43,653 nt of DNA from Bryobacterales bacterium (GTDB lineage: Bacteria; Acidobacteriota; Terriglobia; Bryobacterales; Bryobacteraceae): positions 1-43,653 of the forward strand of contig JADZAF010000200.1 in NCBI GenBank assembly GCA_020852755.1, written 5' to 3'. How positions within the stretch are numbered: position 1 is the stretch's first letter; every line of letters begins with the position of its first letter. The notes below the pieces were generated by a model. The model was not told where the DNA came from and searched no databases. It was given only the letters and a program-made list of their open reading frames with translations. This document shows, in pieces, positions 1-7,191 of the stretch. The position numbers were made by a program, and so were the translations under genes.

Positions 1-38
1 ATTCGTTCTTCCACCGCGTTCCTCTCCTGCCAGGGCAT
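1..38 (-). CDS. Transposase, N-terminal fragment cut by the window edge
   Basis: Reading leftward from the ATG at 38, twelve codons give MPWQERNAVEER before the window ends. An N-terminus of the form MPW(K/Q)E..., followed by an acidic, helical stretch, is typical of IS481-type helix-turn-helix/DDE transposases. The catalytic domain would lie outside the window. The tandem repeats just upstream of this start (76-120) support the mobile-element reading. Twelve residues are too few to exclude another protein. Confidence 0.4.
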   Translation of the reverse strand, partial: MPWQERNAVEER

Positions 39-75
39 ATGCCCCAGTTTTGAGGTTCGCCACGCCGAATGAAAG

Positions 76-120
76 TGTTACCGATGTCGCCGGTCTGTTT
101 TGTTACCGATGTCGCCGGTC
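76..120. repeat. Two direct 20-bp repeats, IS end type
   Basis: TGTTACCGATGTCGCCGGTC occurs at 76-95 and again, without mismatch, at 101-120 (period 25, 5-bp spacer). The repeats lie between the transposase start at 38 and the host gene at 232, as expected for transposase-binding repeats in an IS end. The next stretch (about 121-160) looks like an interspersed sequence I associate with Solibacter-type genomes. That impression would need a genome search. Confidence 0.7.
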
Positions 121-216
121 CGTACCATTGTGAACCGCTCCCTGCGGTCGCGGCTCAGTATGCCGGGCGCTCCCCGGCTGAGCCGGCGATGTCCCCGGAG
201 GGCGGCCTCCGTCCTG

Positions 217-222
217 TATCAT
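217..222 (+). promoter_or_regulatory. Candidate -10 element (TATCAT) for the PQQ dehydrogenase
   Basis: TATCAT ends 9 nt before the ATG at 232. No convincing -35 is visible 16-18 bp upstream, and no Shine-Dalgarno sequence lies between this hexamer and the start. If it is a -10, transcription would start at or within a few bases of the ATG, giving a leaderless message. The same 9-nt spacing recurs at 39650-39655 and 41610-41615. Confidence 0.35.
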
Positions 223-231
223 GCGAAGTAG

Positions 232-2322
232 ATGACGAGAGGCGGCTGTATCTTCCTCCTGGGCTTCGCCCTTTTGATTCCCCGGCATGCTTCCGCCGGT
301 TCTCCCTATCGCGAGTGGAGCGCGTACGGAGGCGGTCCTGAAAACATACGCTACTCGAAGCTCGACCAGATCAACCGCGACAACGTAAGCCGCCTTCGAG
401 TGGCCTGGACTTACGATACCGGCGACGCGTTCAAAGGCTCGGAGATGCAGTGCAACCCGATCGTCGTGGACGGGGTATTGTTCGCCACCACCCCCAAATT
501 GCGGGTGATCGCGCTGGATGCCGCCACCGGCGCGCTGCGCTGGAGCTTTGATCCGTTCGAGGGAACGAAATCGGCCGGCAAGACGCGCAATCGCGGAGTC
601 ACCTACTGGCGGAACCGCATCTACTTCGCGGCGCGGCATTACCTGTACGCACTGGATGCCGGGACCGGGAAGCCGGCGGCGGAGTTCGGCGCCGGGGGCC
701 GCGTGGATCTGCGCAGCGGGCTGGGCCGCGATGTGGGAACGCTCACGATCTCGGCCACGACTCCGGGCGTGGTCTTCCGGGACCTGCTGGTGCTGGGCAG
801 CATCGTCAGCGAAGGTCTGCCCGCCGCGCCCGGGCACATCCGCGCCTTCGACCTGCGTACGGGCAAGCAGCGCTGGATCTTCCACACCATCCCGCATCCC
901 GGCGAGTTCGGCTACGACACCTGGCCGAAAGACGCCTGGCAGTACATCGGAGGCGCGAATTCCTGGGCCGGGCTGAGCGTGGACGAGAAGCGCGGCCTGG
1001 TATTCGCCCCCACCGGGTCGGCCGCTTTCGACTTCTACGGCGCCAACCGGGCGGGCGACAACCTGTTCGCCAATTCGCTGATCGCTCTGGAGGGAGCGAC
1101 CGGGAAACGGGTCTGGCACTTCCAGATGGTGAAGCACGACGTCTGGGATCGCGATCTGCCGGCTCCGCCCAGCCTGGTGACGGTCAAACGCGGCGGAAAG
1201 CCGGTGGAAGCGGTGGCGCAGATCACGAAGTCCGGTCACGTCTTCGTCTTCGACCGGCAGACCGGCGAGCCGCTCTTTCCAGTCGAGCACCGCGCCGTGC
1301 CGCCCTCCAGGGTGGACGGCGAGGCACTGGCCAGGATGCAGCCTTTCCCGCTGAAGCCGCCGGCGTTCGCCCGCCAGGTCTTCACCGAGGAGATGATCAC
1401 CAAACGCACGCCGGAAGCGCACCGGGCGGTGTTGCAGCGCTTTCGCGCTCTGCACAGCGGGGGACAGTTCACGCCGCCGGGCTTTGAAGGCACCGTGATC
1501 TTTCCCGGCTTCGACGGGGGCGGGGAGTGGGGCGGGGCGGCTTTCGACCCGGAATCGGGCCTGCTCTACGTGAACTCGAACGAGATGCCCTGGGTGCTGC
1601 GCCTGGTTGAGCGGCCGGCCCCCAGAAAGCTGAGCGGAAGCAGCCTGTACAAGGCGAATTGCGCGAGCTGCCACCGTGAAGATATGAAGGGCACGCCGCC
1701 GGAGTTTCCCAGCCTGACCGGGTTGAGAGGGAAGTATGCCGAACCGGAGATGGCGGGCTTGATCCGTAAGGGAGCAGGGCGCATGCCCGGCTTCGGCAAC
1801 CTGGAGAGCGCCGCCGTGGCGGCCATCGCGCGGTACGTGCTGTACGGTGAAGACACGGCGGTGGAGGGACGCCAGGCGCCTTCACCGATCGATCTGAAGT
1901 ACACCCACGACGGGTACAACAAGTTCCTCGATCCGGACGGCTATCCGGCGGTAGAGCCGCCCTGGGGCACGCTGAACGCCATCGATCTGAACCGCGGCGA
2001 GATCGCCTGGAAGATCCCGTTCGGAGAGTTTCCGGAACTGGCGGCCAAGGGTCTTCGTGACACCGGCACCGAGAACTACGGAGGGCCCGTGGTAACCGCC
2101 GGAGGTCTGCTCTTCATCGGAGCGACCAATCATGACAGGAAGTTCCACGCCTACGACAAGGCCACCGGCAAGCTGCTGTGGGAGACCACGCTGCCGTCGA
2201 GCGGCAACGCCACACCGGCGGTGTACGAGGTGAACGGGCGGCAATACGTGGTGATCGCGGCCGGGGGAGGGAAGTCGGGAGCGCCGTCGGGCGGGACATA
2301 CGTGGCGTTCTCGCTGCCGTAG
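232..2322 (+). CDS. PQQ-dependent dehydrogenase with inserted cytochrome c domain
   Basis: A 696-aa exported quinoprotein of the glucose/alcohol dehydrogenase superfamily. It begins with a signal peptide (hydrophobic stretch about residues 6-17, cleavage near HASA). A PQQ beta-propeller follows, opening with the family pattern [15 protein letters not shown] class I cytochrome c domain at about 470-545 has the haem motif C477-A-S-C480-H481 and a likely axial Met518 (RMPGF). The last propeller blades follow it ([27 protein letters not shown]). The family oxidises sugars or alcohols in the periplasm and passes electrons through haem c to the respiratory chain; the substrate cannot be read from sequence. 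The gene stands alone, converges on the SDR gene, and lies 111 bp from an IS end. No PQQ biosynthesis genes are in the window. Confidence 0.9.
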   Translation: MTRGGCIFLLGFALLIPRHASAGSPYREWSAYGGGPENIRYSKLDQINRDNVSRLRVAWTYDTGDAFKGSEMQCNPIVVDGVLFATTPKLRVIALDAATGALRWSFDPFEGTKSAGKTRNRGVTYWRNRIYFAARHYLYALDAGTGKPAAEFGAGGRVDLRSGLGRDVGTLTISATTPGVVFRDLLVLGSIVSEGLPAAPGHIRAFDLRTGKQRWIFHTIPHPGEFGYDTWPKDAWQYIGGANSWAGLSVDEKRGLVFAPTGSAAFDFYGANRAGDNLFANSLIALEGATGKRVWHFQMVKHDVWDRDLPAPPSLVTVKRGGKPVEAVAQITKSGHVFVFDRQTGEPLFPVEHRAVPPSRVDGEALARMQPFPLKPPAFARQVFTEEMITKRTPEAHRAVLQRFRALHSGGQFTPPGFEGTVIFPGFDGGGEWGGAAFDPESGLLYVNSNEMPWVLRLVERPAPRKLSGSSLYKANCASCHREDMKGTPPEFPSLTGLRGKYAEPEMAGLIRKGAGRMPGFGNLESAAVAAIARYVLYGEDTAVEGRQAPSPIDLKYTHDGYNKFLDPDGYPAVEPPWGTLNAIDLNRGEIAWKIPFGEFPELAAKGLRDTGTENYGGPVVTAGGLLFIGATNHDRKFHAYDKATGKLLWETTLPSSGNATPAVYEVNGRQYVVIAAGGGKSGAPSGGTYVAFSLP

Positions 2323-2349
2323 GCATCGCTCAGCGCAGAGGGAGCCGCA

Positions 2350-2370
2350 ACCAGGGGACCCGCGCCTGGT
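2350..2370. terminator. Small hairpin between convergent genes
   Basis: ACCAGG (2350-2355) and CCTGGT (2365-2370) form a 6-bp inverted repeat with a 9-nt loop, between the stop of the PQQ dehydrogenase (2322) and the end of the SDR gene (2374). There is no T tract on either strand, so a terminator role is only suggested by position. Confidence 0.25.
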
Positions 2371-2373
2371 GGT

Positions 2374-3150
2374 TCAGACGATGTCGGGACTGCCGAGCAC
2401 GTAGCCGCCGTCCATGCGAAGACAGGCGCCCGTCATATAGGACGAGTCGTCCGAAGCCAGGAAGACCACGCCGCGCGCCATCTCCTCCGGAGTGCCCAGG
2501 CGGCCCCACAGCAGCTTCCTGCCCTCCCGCTCGATGTACTCGTCGCCGAAGGCGATATGCTCGCCGGGCGTATCGATCCAGCCCGGCTCGATCCAGTTGA
2601 CCCTGATCCTGTGGGGCGCAAGCTCCAGCGCGATGGTGCGGGCGAGGTGATTGACGGCCGCCTTGGCCGCGTTGTAGGCCACCGCGTTGGCGTAGCCCCG
2701 CACCGCGTGCACCGAGCTGATGAAGACAATGGCGCCGCCTCCGCCCTGGCTGACCATCTGGCGGGCGGCCAACTGGGACAGGGTGAACCCCGCCCAGAAG
2801 ATGACCTCAAAGGTACGGCGCGCGTCCTCCAGGTCGTACTTCAGGAAGGGATTGCGAATGGAGAGGGCGGCGTTGTTCACCAGGATGTCCAGCCGGCCGA
2901 AGTGGCTCACGGCCTGCTCGACCAAGGCGGCATCGCGCTCGCGGTTGGCCACGTCGCCCTGGATGTACAGGTAGCGGCCTCCGCCTTCCTCGATCTTGCG
3001 GGTGACGGCGCAGGCCTCCGAGGGTGGTTTGAGATCGGCCATAACCACGGCTGCCCCGTTGGCCGCCAGTTCCACCGCGGTGGCGCCGCCGATGCCCCTT
3101 GCGGCCCCTGTGACGATCGCGACCTTCCCTTCCAGTTTGCGTGCGCTCAT
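2374..3150 (-). CDS. Short-chain dehydrogenase/reductase (SDR)
   Basis: A 258-aa classical SDR, a cytoplasmic NAD(P)-dependent oxidoreductase. The cofactor motif TGAARGIG is near residue 13. D37 at the end of beta-2 (VVMADLKPP) suggests NAD preference. NNAA follows the fourth strand, then the catalytic Ser (FISSVHAVRG) and Y-N-A-A-K (AYNAAKAAV). The C-terminal end is SYMTGACLRMDGGY, as in glucose 1-dehydrogenase/3-oxoacyl-ACP reductase-like members. The substrate is unknown. The frame stays open far upstream, but ATG 3150 matches the usual SDR N-terminus (KLEGKVAIVTG). A good extended -10 sits just upstream, leaving a leader of only about 8 nt with no visible Shine-Dalgarno sequence. Confidence 0.92.
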   Translation of the reverse strand: MSARKLEGKVAIVTGAARGIGGATAVELAANGAAVVMADLKPPSEACAVTRKIEEGGGRYLYIQGDVANRERDAALVEQAVSHFGRLDILVNNAALSIRNPFLKYDLEDARRTFEVIFWAGFTLSQLAARQMVSQGGGGAIVFISSVHAVRGYANAVAYNAAKAAVNHLARTIALELAPHRIRVNWIEPGWIDTPGEHIAFGDEYIEREGRKLLWGRLGTPEEMARGVVFLASDDSSYMTGACLRMDGGYVLGSPDIV

Positions 3151-3164
3151 GACGGTACACGCGG

Positions 3165-3173
3165 ATTTTAGCA
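3165..3173 (-). promoter_or_regulatory. Extended -10 promoter (TGCTAAAAT) for the SDR gene
   Basis: On the minus strand TGCTAAAAT (3173 to 3165) is a near-consensus extended -10. No clear -35 is seen, which an extended -10 can tolerate. Transcription would start near 3158, about 8 nt before the ATG at 3150, so the message would be almost leaderless. Confidence 0.45.
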
Positions 3174-3195
3174 GAATTGCGGCGGCTGCCCGGTT

Positions 3196-3231
3196 GCGGT
3201 GAAACCGCCCGGCCGTGGAGCGCATCGCTCC
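3196..3231. other. Two adjacent hairpins upstream of the gene at 3238
   Basis: GCGGT-GAA-ACCGC (3196-3208) and GGAGCG-CAT-CGCTCC (3217-3231) are two compact perfect inverted repeats in the 87-bp divergent spacer. The second ends 6 nt before the ATG at 3238. They could be operators, or they could form RNA structure that masks the ribosome binding site. Neither role is shown. Confidence 0.3.
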
Positions 3232-3237
3232 TTCAGG

Positions 3238-4575
3238 ATGTTTGCGGCGCGCCTTACTCTCCTGGCAGCGGCTGCCCTCTGCGTGTTGGGCGCGCAGTAT
3301 CCACCGCCCGTCTACCCGGGCGGCCAGGCGCGGCTTCCCATACCCAGGCCGGGGAAGAGCAAGGGAGACCGTCCTGAGAAGACGGCTCCCGTCCGGACGT
3401 ACGAAGGAACCGTCGAGAGCACGACGCCGGAGAAGCTGGTGGTAGCGACCGGGGATGGCCGAACCCTCGAGTTCACCTGCGACAAAGACACGAAGTACTT
3501 TCACGCAGGCGAGGAGGTCAAACGGGAATCTCTGGCGCGGGGAGCCCGGGTCAGTGTGGAGGGCCGCCAGAACAACGAGGGATTCCTGTTCGCAGTGAGC
3601 GTCCGCGTTGAAAAAGCGGCCCCGCGGAACGAAGCGGGCCCTGCCGCGGGCGAGCAGGAGGAAACCGCCACCGTAGTGAGGCCCAGCCCTTCGCGTACGC
3701 CGCGCGATCCGGATGACCCGGGTCCTCCGATACTCCAGCGCGGGAAACCGAAGCGGATCGGGACAGAGCAGGCGGAGGAAACCGTGGTGACCGCCTCCGG
3801 AGCCCCGCCCGCGCAAAGCGAAACGCGGGAGGACGAGCGCATCGTGAAGGCCCGCGAAGCAGCCGGGGGATTCACCGAGTCGCTCCCCAACTATATCGTG
3901 CAGCAGATGACCACGCGTTACTACACCGACTCGGTGAAAGCCGACTGGAAGGCTCAGGACATCCTGAGCGCCGAGGTGGTCTACGAAAACGGCAGGGAAA
4001 GCTACCGCAACATCCGCATCGACAACAAGCCCGTCAAGAAGCCGCTGGAGGCGGTGGGCGGCAGCGTGTCGCACGGCGAGTTCGGCAGCACGCTCGCGGA
4101 CCTGTTCTCACCGGGGACCCTGGCCCGCTTCAGCCGCCGGTCGCAATCGCGGGTGTCCGGACACCCCGCAATGAAATACGACTTCGAGGTGGCGCTGCCG
4201 CACTCGCACTGGCAGATTCGGTACGGCGGCCAGACCATCCGGCCCGCCTACCAGGGTTCGGTTTGGATCGCGCTCGAAGACGCGCGGGTTCTTCGGATCG
4301 AGATGCAGGCCAGGCAGCTGCCCGAAGACTATCCGCTGGACGCGATCGAATGGGTTGTGGAATACGGCAGCGTGCGAATCGGGCCCAACCAGTACCTGCT
4401 GCCGGTCGAAGCCGAGAACCTGGCCTGCCTGCGCGGCACTTCCAGGTGCACCCGGAACACCACCTTCTTCCCCAACTACCGGCGTTTTACGGCCGAGTCC
4501 CAGGTCTTCACGACCGACTCGACTATCGACTTCGGCGAGCAGGTTCCCGGAGAAACGAAGCCCGGCCCGAAATGA
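3238..4575 (+). CDS. Exported protein of unknown function, DUF5666-like N-terminal part
   Basis: A 445-aa protein with a signal peptide (MFAARLTLLAAAALCVLGA) and a proline-rich linker. About residues 45-115 form a small beta domain (TYEGTVESTTPEKLVV ... VSVEGRQNNEGFLFA) resembling DUF5666/OB-like carbohydrate or metal-binding modules. A charged disordered stretch follows. The last 250 residues begin at ESLPNYIVQQMTTRYY and are rich in beta strands, like a family of acidobacterial exported proteins with a lipoprotein-carrier-like fold. Two Cys late in the sequence (CLRGTSRC) could form a disulfide. ATG 3238 was chosen over the upstream frame start (3199) because it begins the signal peptide. 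The role is unknown; the domain calls are impressions from pattern. Confidence 0.75.
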   Translation: MFAARLTLLAAAALCVLGAQYPPPVYPGGQARLPIPRPGKSKGDRPEKTAPVRTYEGTVESTTPEKLVVATGDGRTLEFTCDKDTKYFHAGEEVKRESLARGARVSVEGRQNNEGFLFAVSVRVEKAAPRNEAGPAAGEQEETATVVRPSPSRTPRDPDDPGPPILQRGKPKRIGTEQAEETVVTASGAPPAQSETREDERIVKAREAAGGFTESLPNYIVQQMTTRYYTDSVKADWKAQDILSAEVVYENGRESYRNIRIDNKPVKKPLEAVGGSVSHGEFGSTLADLFSPGTLARFSRRSQSRVSGHPAMKYDFEVALPHSHWQIRYGGQTIRPAYQGSVWIALEDARVLRIEMQARQLPEDYPLDAIEWVVEYGSVRIGPNQYLLPVEAENLACLRGTSRCTRNTTFFPNYRRFTAESQVFTTDSTIDFGEQVPGETKPGPK

Positions 4576-4582
4576 GCCGGGC
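4560..4582. terminator. Hairpin at the junction of convergent genes
   Basis: GCCCGGC (4560-4566) and GCCGGGC (4576-4582) form a 7-bp GC stem with a 9-nt loop spanning the stop codon at 4575. It lies between converging genes, where a shared terminator is expected. It has no T tract. Confidence 0.3.
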
Positions 4583-4602
4583 CGCTATACTCCAGGCGTG
4601 TT

Positions 4603-5490
4603 TCAGCCTTCCAGACTGTCCAGGAAGTCTTTCACCGGCGGAGCAAGGGCGGCCAGCAGGTCCAGGTTCTGCCGCCGGCCGAGGTCCGAAACCAGGTAGG
4701 CCAGGTGGTCGCGTGTCTCGAACGCGGCGATCGCGAAGCGCTGGACTCCGCCTCCGTAAATGGCCAGGCCCGCCTCCGAAAGGACCGGGCGGAGGCCGTC
4801 CTTGTGGAAAGACTCTCCTTCGCCTTTACGCGTAATCACTAGAGAGATCAGTTTGGAATCGCCGCTCAGCGCCAGGTGCACGAACTTGCGGCCGTGATAG
4901 GAGCAGCGGTGAGCCATCATGACCCGGTACCGGGCGGGTACACGGTCATTGACCAGGGCGAGCAGGCCGGCATATTCCGAACCAAGCTGGGAGCGCATTT
5001 CCGGGATGCCCGGCGGTTCCTTCGGGAACTTCCGAAAGACGGTGCAGTGGACGTGATCGCGCAGGCCGACCCGCAGAATGCCGGAGACCTTCTCGGATAT
5101 GGCCTGTATGTAGGTTTCCTGGGATGCCGTGGTGACGCGCAGGTGGCCGAGCTGGTAGGCGATCCAGCCGCCCAGGCAGACCACCAGGGCGGCCGCCACG
5201 GGGACCAGGCGCCGCCAGCTCCACGGGGAGACGCCGCGGATTCCGTGCTCACGAAGCGTTCGCCGGACTTTTGCCTCCAAGTAAGGGCTGACGGGCTCGT
5301 TCTGAACCGCCTGCTTCAGCCGCCCGGTTATCCGGTTTCGGATCTCGAGTTCTCTCGCGCAGCGCGGACACTGCTCGAAGTGTTTCAGGATCTCGCCTTC
5401 CGGACTCGAGGGCGGTTCGTGCCCGACGTGGGTATCCAGAAACTCGAGGGCCCGCTCGCAGGCCGGTTCACGCTTGGACGCGGCGTTCAT
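4603..5490 (-). CDS. Membrane anti-sigma factor with zinc finger (zf-HC2)
   Basis: A 295-aa partner of the ECF sigma factor encoded immediately upstream. The cytoplasmic N-terminus has the zinc-binding anti-sigma signature C11 ... H37-x3-C41-x2-C44. One transmembrane helix spans about residues 95-114. The remaining 180 residues would be periplasmic and contain conserved-looking Cys/His sites (DHVHCTVF, AHRCSYHGRKFVHLAL). In this family the N-terminal domain holds the sigma factor at the membrane until an envelope signal acts on the outer part. The Cys/His pattern suggests a metal, haem or redox signal, which is inference. The start overlaps the sigma stop (ATGA, 5490-5487), so the pair is translationally coupled. 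Confidence 0.85.
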   Translation of the reverse strand: MNAASKREPACERALEFLDTHVGHEPPSSPEGEILKHFEQCPRCARELEIRNRITGRLKQAVQNEPVSPYLEAKVRRTLREHGIRGVSPWSWRRLVPVAAALVVCLGGWIAYQLGHLRVTTASQETYIQAISEKVSGILRVGLRDHVHCTVFRKFPKEPPGIPEMRSQLGSEYAGLLALVNDRVPARYRVMMAHRCSYHGRKFVHLALSGDSKLISLVITRKGEGESFHKDGLRPVLSEAGLAIYGGGVQRFAIAAFETRDHLAYLVSDLGRRQNLDLLAALAPPVKDFLDSLEG

Positions 5491-6095
5491 ACATTGATCC
5501 CTTTCCCGTACTCTTTGCCGAAACCGTAGGACTGTGCCACCCCGGCCAGGGAGGCCCGGAGCTGGCCCCTGGCCCGGCTCAGACGCGACATCACGGTGCC
5601 GATCGGAATGCCGAGAATGCCCGCGGCCTCCTTGTAGCTGAACTCTTCGATATCGACCAGCAGGATTACCGCCCGGAAATCGTGCGGCACCCGGTCGAGC
5701 GCGGCGAGTATGTCCTCGTCCGTCAGGGATTCGGCAGCTGGAGGCGGGGCGGCCAGCCGGGACGGGACGAAGTCCTCCGTCTCGCTGAACAGGCGCAGCC
5801 GGAACCATTTCCTCCGATAGTGCCGGACCTTGTGAAACAGGATCTTGTAGAGCCAGGCACGGCAGTTGGTCCCGGGTTCGAACCGGTGAAACGATTTCCA
5901 GGCCTCCAGAAAGACTTCCTGCACCACGTCCTCGGCCCGGCTGCGGTCGTGGAGCAGCCGGTTCGCGGCGCGCATGACTTCCGGGAGGTGCCGCATAGCC
6001 TCGGCTTCGAATTGCTGCGCGGCCAGATCGGAGGCCGGTTGGGCCTCTTGCGCCGCCGGACGCACCCAGTTCCCGGTTACAGTCGAAGCGCCCAT
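5487..6095 (-). CDS. ECF RNA polymerase sigma factor
   Basis: A 202-aa sigma-70 family ECF factor with region 2 (RAEDVVQEVFLEAWKSFHRF, then CRAWLYKILF) and region 4 (ALDRVPHDFRAVILLVDIEEF, helix-turn-helix IPIGTVMSRLSRARGQLR). It binds core RNA polymerase and directs it to alternative promoters. The membrane anti-sigma factor overlaps its stop codon, the usual arrangement. It lies 91 bp after the VOC gene on the same strand. That spacer contains a run of eight T on the sense strand and a CCGGG-AATAAA-CCCGG hairpin. Its closest visible relative in the window is the sigma factor at 15253-15822, which shares the EDVVQE...AWKSFHRF.PGTNCRAWL region. Confidence 0.92.
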   Translation of the reverse strand: MGASTVTGNWVRPAAQEAQPASDLAAQQFEAEAMRHLPEVMRAANRLLHDRSRAEDVVQEVFLEAWKSFHRFEPGTNCRAWLYKILFHKVRHYRRKWFRLRLFSETEDFVPSRLAAPPPAAESLTDEDILAALDRVPHDFRAVILLVDIEEFSYKEAAGILGIPIGTVMSRLSRARGQLRASLAGVAQSYGFGKEYGKGINV

Positions 6096-6186
6096 CGCAT
6101 TCAGAAATCCCGGATCGCACCGGGTTTATTCCCGGATCTCGAAAAAAAATCACGCCCTCGGTAAATAGCTGATAAACATGCCACTT

Positions 6187-7191
6187 TCACGGCTGAACGA
6201 TCTGGACGGCGTGGCCGTCCGGGTCGCGAACGATCAGGGCGCGGCGGTATCCCGGTGCGCTGTCGGGGGCCTCGACGATGCCGCCGGATACGAAGGCCGA
6301 GCGCGATTTTCGGAGGGCCCGGGCTGCCTCCTCCAGGCTGGCCGCCGGCAACCGGGTGTGCCAGTGGATGAGATCGTTCGGTTTGCTGCCGGCCGGATAC
6401 GGGCGGCCGTCCCGGGGCGCCAGGTATTCGAGGAGCTCCACACCCGGTCCGGCGGCGGCCCGCAGAGAGGTGATCCGCAGGCGGGCGCCGAAAACGTTGT
6501 TCAACCGTTCCTGTTCCGGGCCGTAGTTCTCGCTGCCGCCGGCCACTTTGAGCCCGAGGATGTCCCGGTAGAAGGCCAGGCCGGCCTCCGTATCGGACAC
6601 GACGATGGCGGTGTGGTCGATGCCGAGGAAGAGCTTGCCGGAGGGGCGATTCCATTTCGGGTCGCCCTTGCCGGGCGGGAAACTGAGGACCTCGAGGGGG
6701 TGGCCATCGGGGTCGCGGAAGTAGAAGGCCCGGATGCCTCCGGCCTGGGGGTTCCAGTCGGGCAGCCTCTGAGGTCCCGGCGAGGCGTGCGTCACCTTGT
6801 TCCGGCGCAGCCACTGGTAGGCCCGGTCCATGTCGCTCACGATGATGGCGATGTGCTGGAACCAGCGGTCATTGCTGCGTGAATCCACCGGCGCCGGCCT
6901 GCCTTTGGGCGCCAGGAACTCGGTCAGCTCGATGCATTCCTCGCCGAGGCGCAGGCGCGCGGTCCGGATGCGAAGCCCGAAGATACCATAGAGCCGCTCG
7001 TACGCTTCCCCGGCCGTTTCGTTTTCGGAGATCTTCTCGAAGGTCAGGACCTTGGTGTAGAAGTCCAGCGAACGGTCCAGGTCGGAAACCGTCAGGCCGA
7101 CAGAGTCGACCGCGGTCACCGGCGGCGGGCCGGCGGCCGCTCCCGCCGGCGCGGCCGCCAGCAGTAGGGTGAGGAGTGTGCGCCGCAGCAT
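6187..7191 (-). CDS. Exported protein with two VOC (glyoxalase-like) domains
   Basis: A 334-aa protein with a signal peptide (MLRRTLLTLLLAAAPAGAAA) and two vicinal-oxygen-chelate domains. Domain 1 is at about 25-180 (DSVGLTVSDLDRSLDFYTKVL; IAIIVSDMDRAYQWL; FYFRDPDGHPLEVL). Domain 2 is at about 185-334 (GIDHTAIVVSDTEAGLAFYRD; ALIVRDPDGHAVQIVQP). VOC proteins use a metal held by His/Glu to act on vicinal oxygens (glyoxalase, dioxygenase, isomerase); export is unusual for them. The ATG directly abuts the GMC oxidoreductase stop (7192-7194), so it is the last gene of the aquaporin-GMC-VOC operon. Its substrate may be an oxidation product of that enzyme, which is inference. Confidence 0.88.
   Translation of the reverse strand: MLRRTLLTLLLAAAPAGAAAGPPPVTAVDSVGLTVSDLDRSLDFYTKVLTFEKISENETAGEAYERLYGIFGLRIRTARLRLGEECIELTEFLAPKGRPAPVDSRSNDRWFQHIAIIVSDMDRAYQWLRRNKVTHASPGPQRLPDWNPQAGGIRAFYFRDPDGHPLEVLSFPPGKGDPKWNRPSGKLFLGIDHTAIVVSDTEAGLAFYRDILGLKVAGGSENYGPEQERLNNVFGARLRITSLRAAAGPGVELLEYLAPRDGRPYPAGSKPNDLIHWHTRLPAASLEEAARALRKSRSAFVSGGIVEAPDSAPGYRRALIVRDPDGHAVQIVQP

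Larger units (their letters stand above)
1..120. mobile_element. Edge of an insertion sequence, IS481-like
   Basis: The left edge holds the first codons of a transposase-like gene on the minus strand (start at 38). Upstream of that gene, 76-95 and 101-120 carry two exact copies of a 20-bp sequence. Short repeated end sequences outside the transposase start are what an IS terminus looks like. The outer boundary is probably near 120, where the second copy stops, but the other end is outside the window, so no target-site duplication can be checked. The family assignment rests on the first residues of the protein and on my recollection of similar ends, so it is tentative. Confidence 0.5.

Noticed and set aside
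103..1674. Long open frame antisense to the PQQ dehydrogenase
   Set aside because: In GC-rich DNA the complementary frame of a real gene stays open. The product is Arg/Pro/Gly-rich with no recognisable domain, while the plus strand has a full quinoprotein.
6140..6147. Run of eight T on the minus strand after the VOC gene as a terminator
   Set aside because: No stem precedes the run on that strand; the nearby CCGGG/CCCGG hairpin comes after it. A terminator is not supported.
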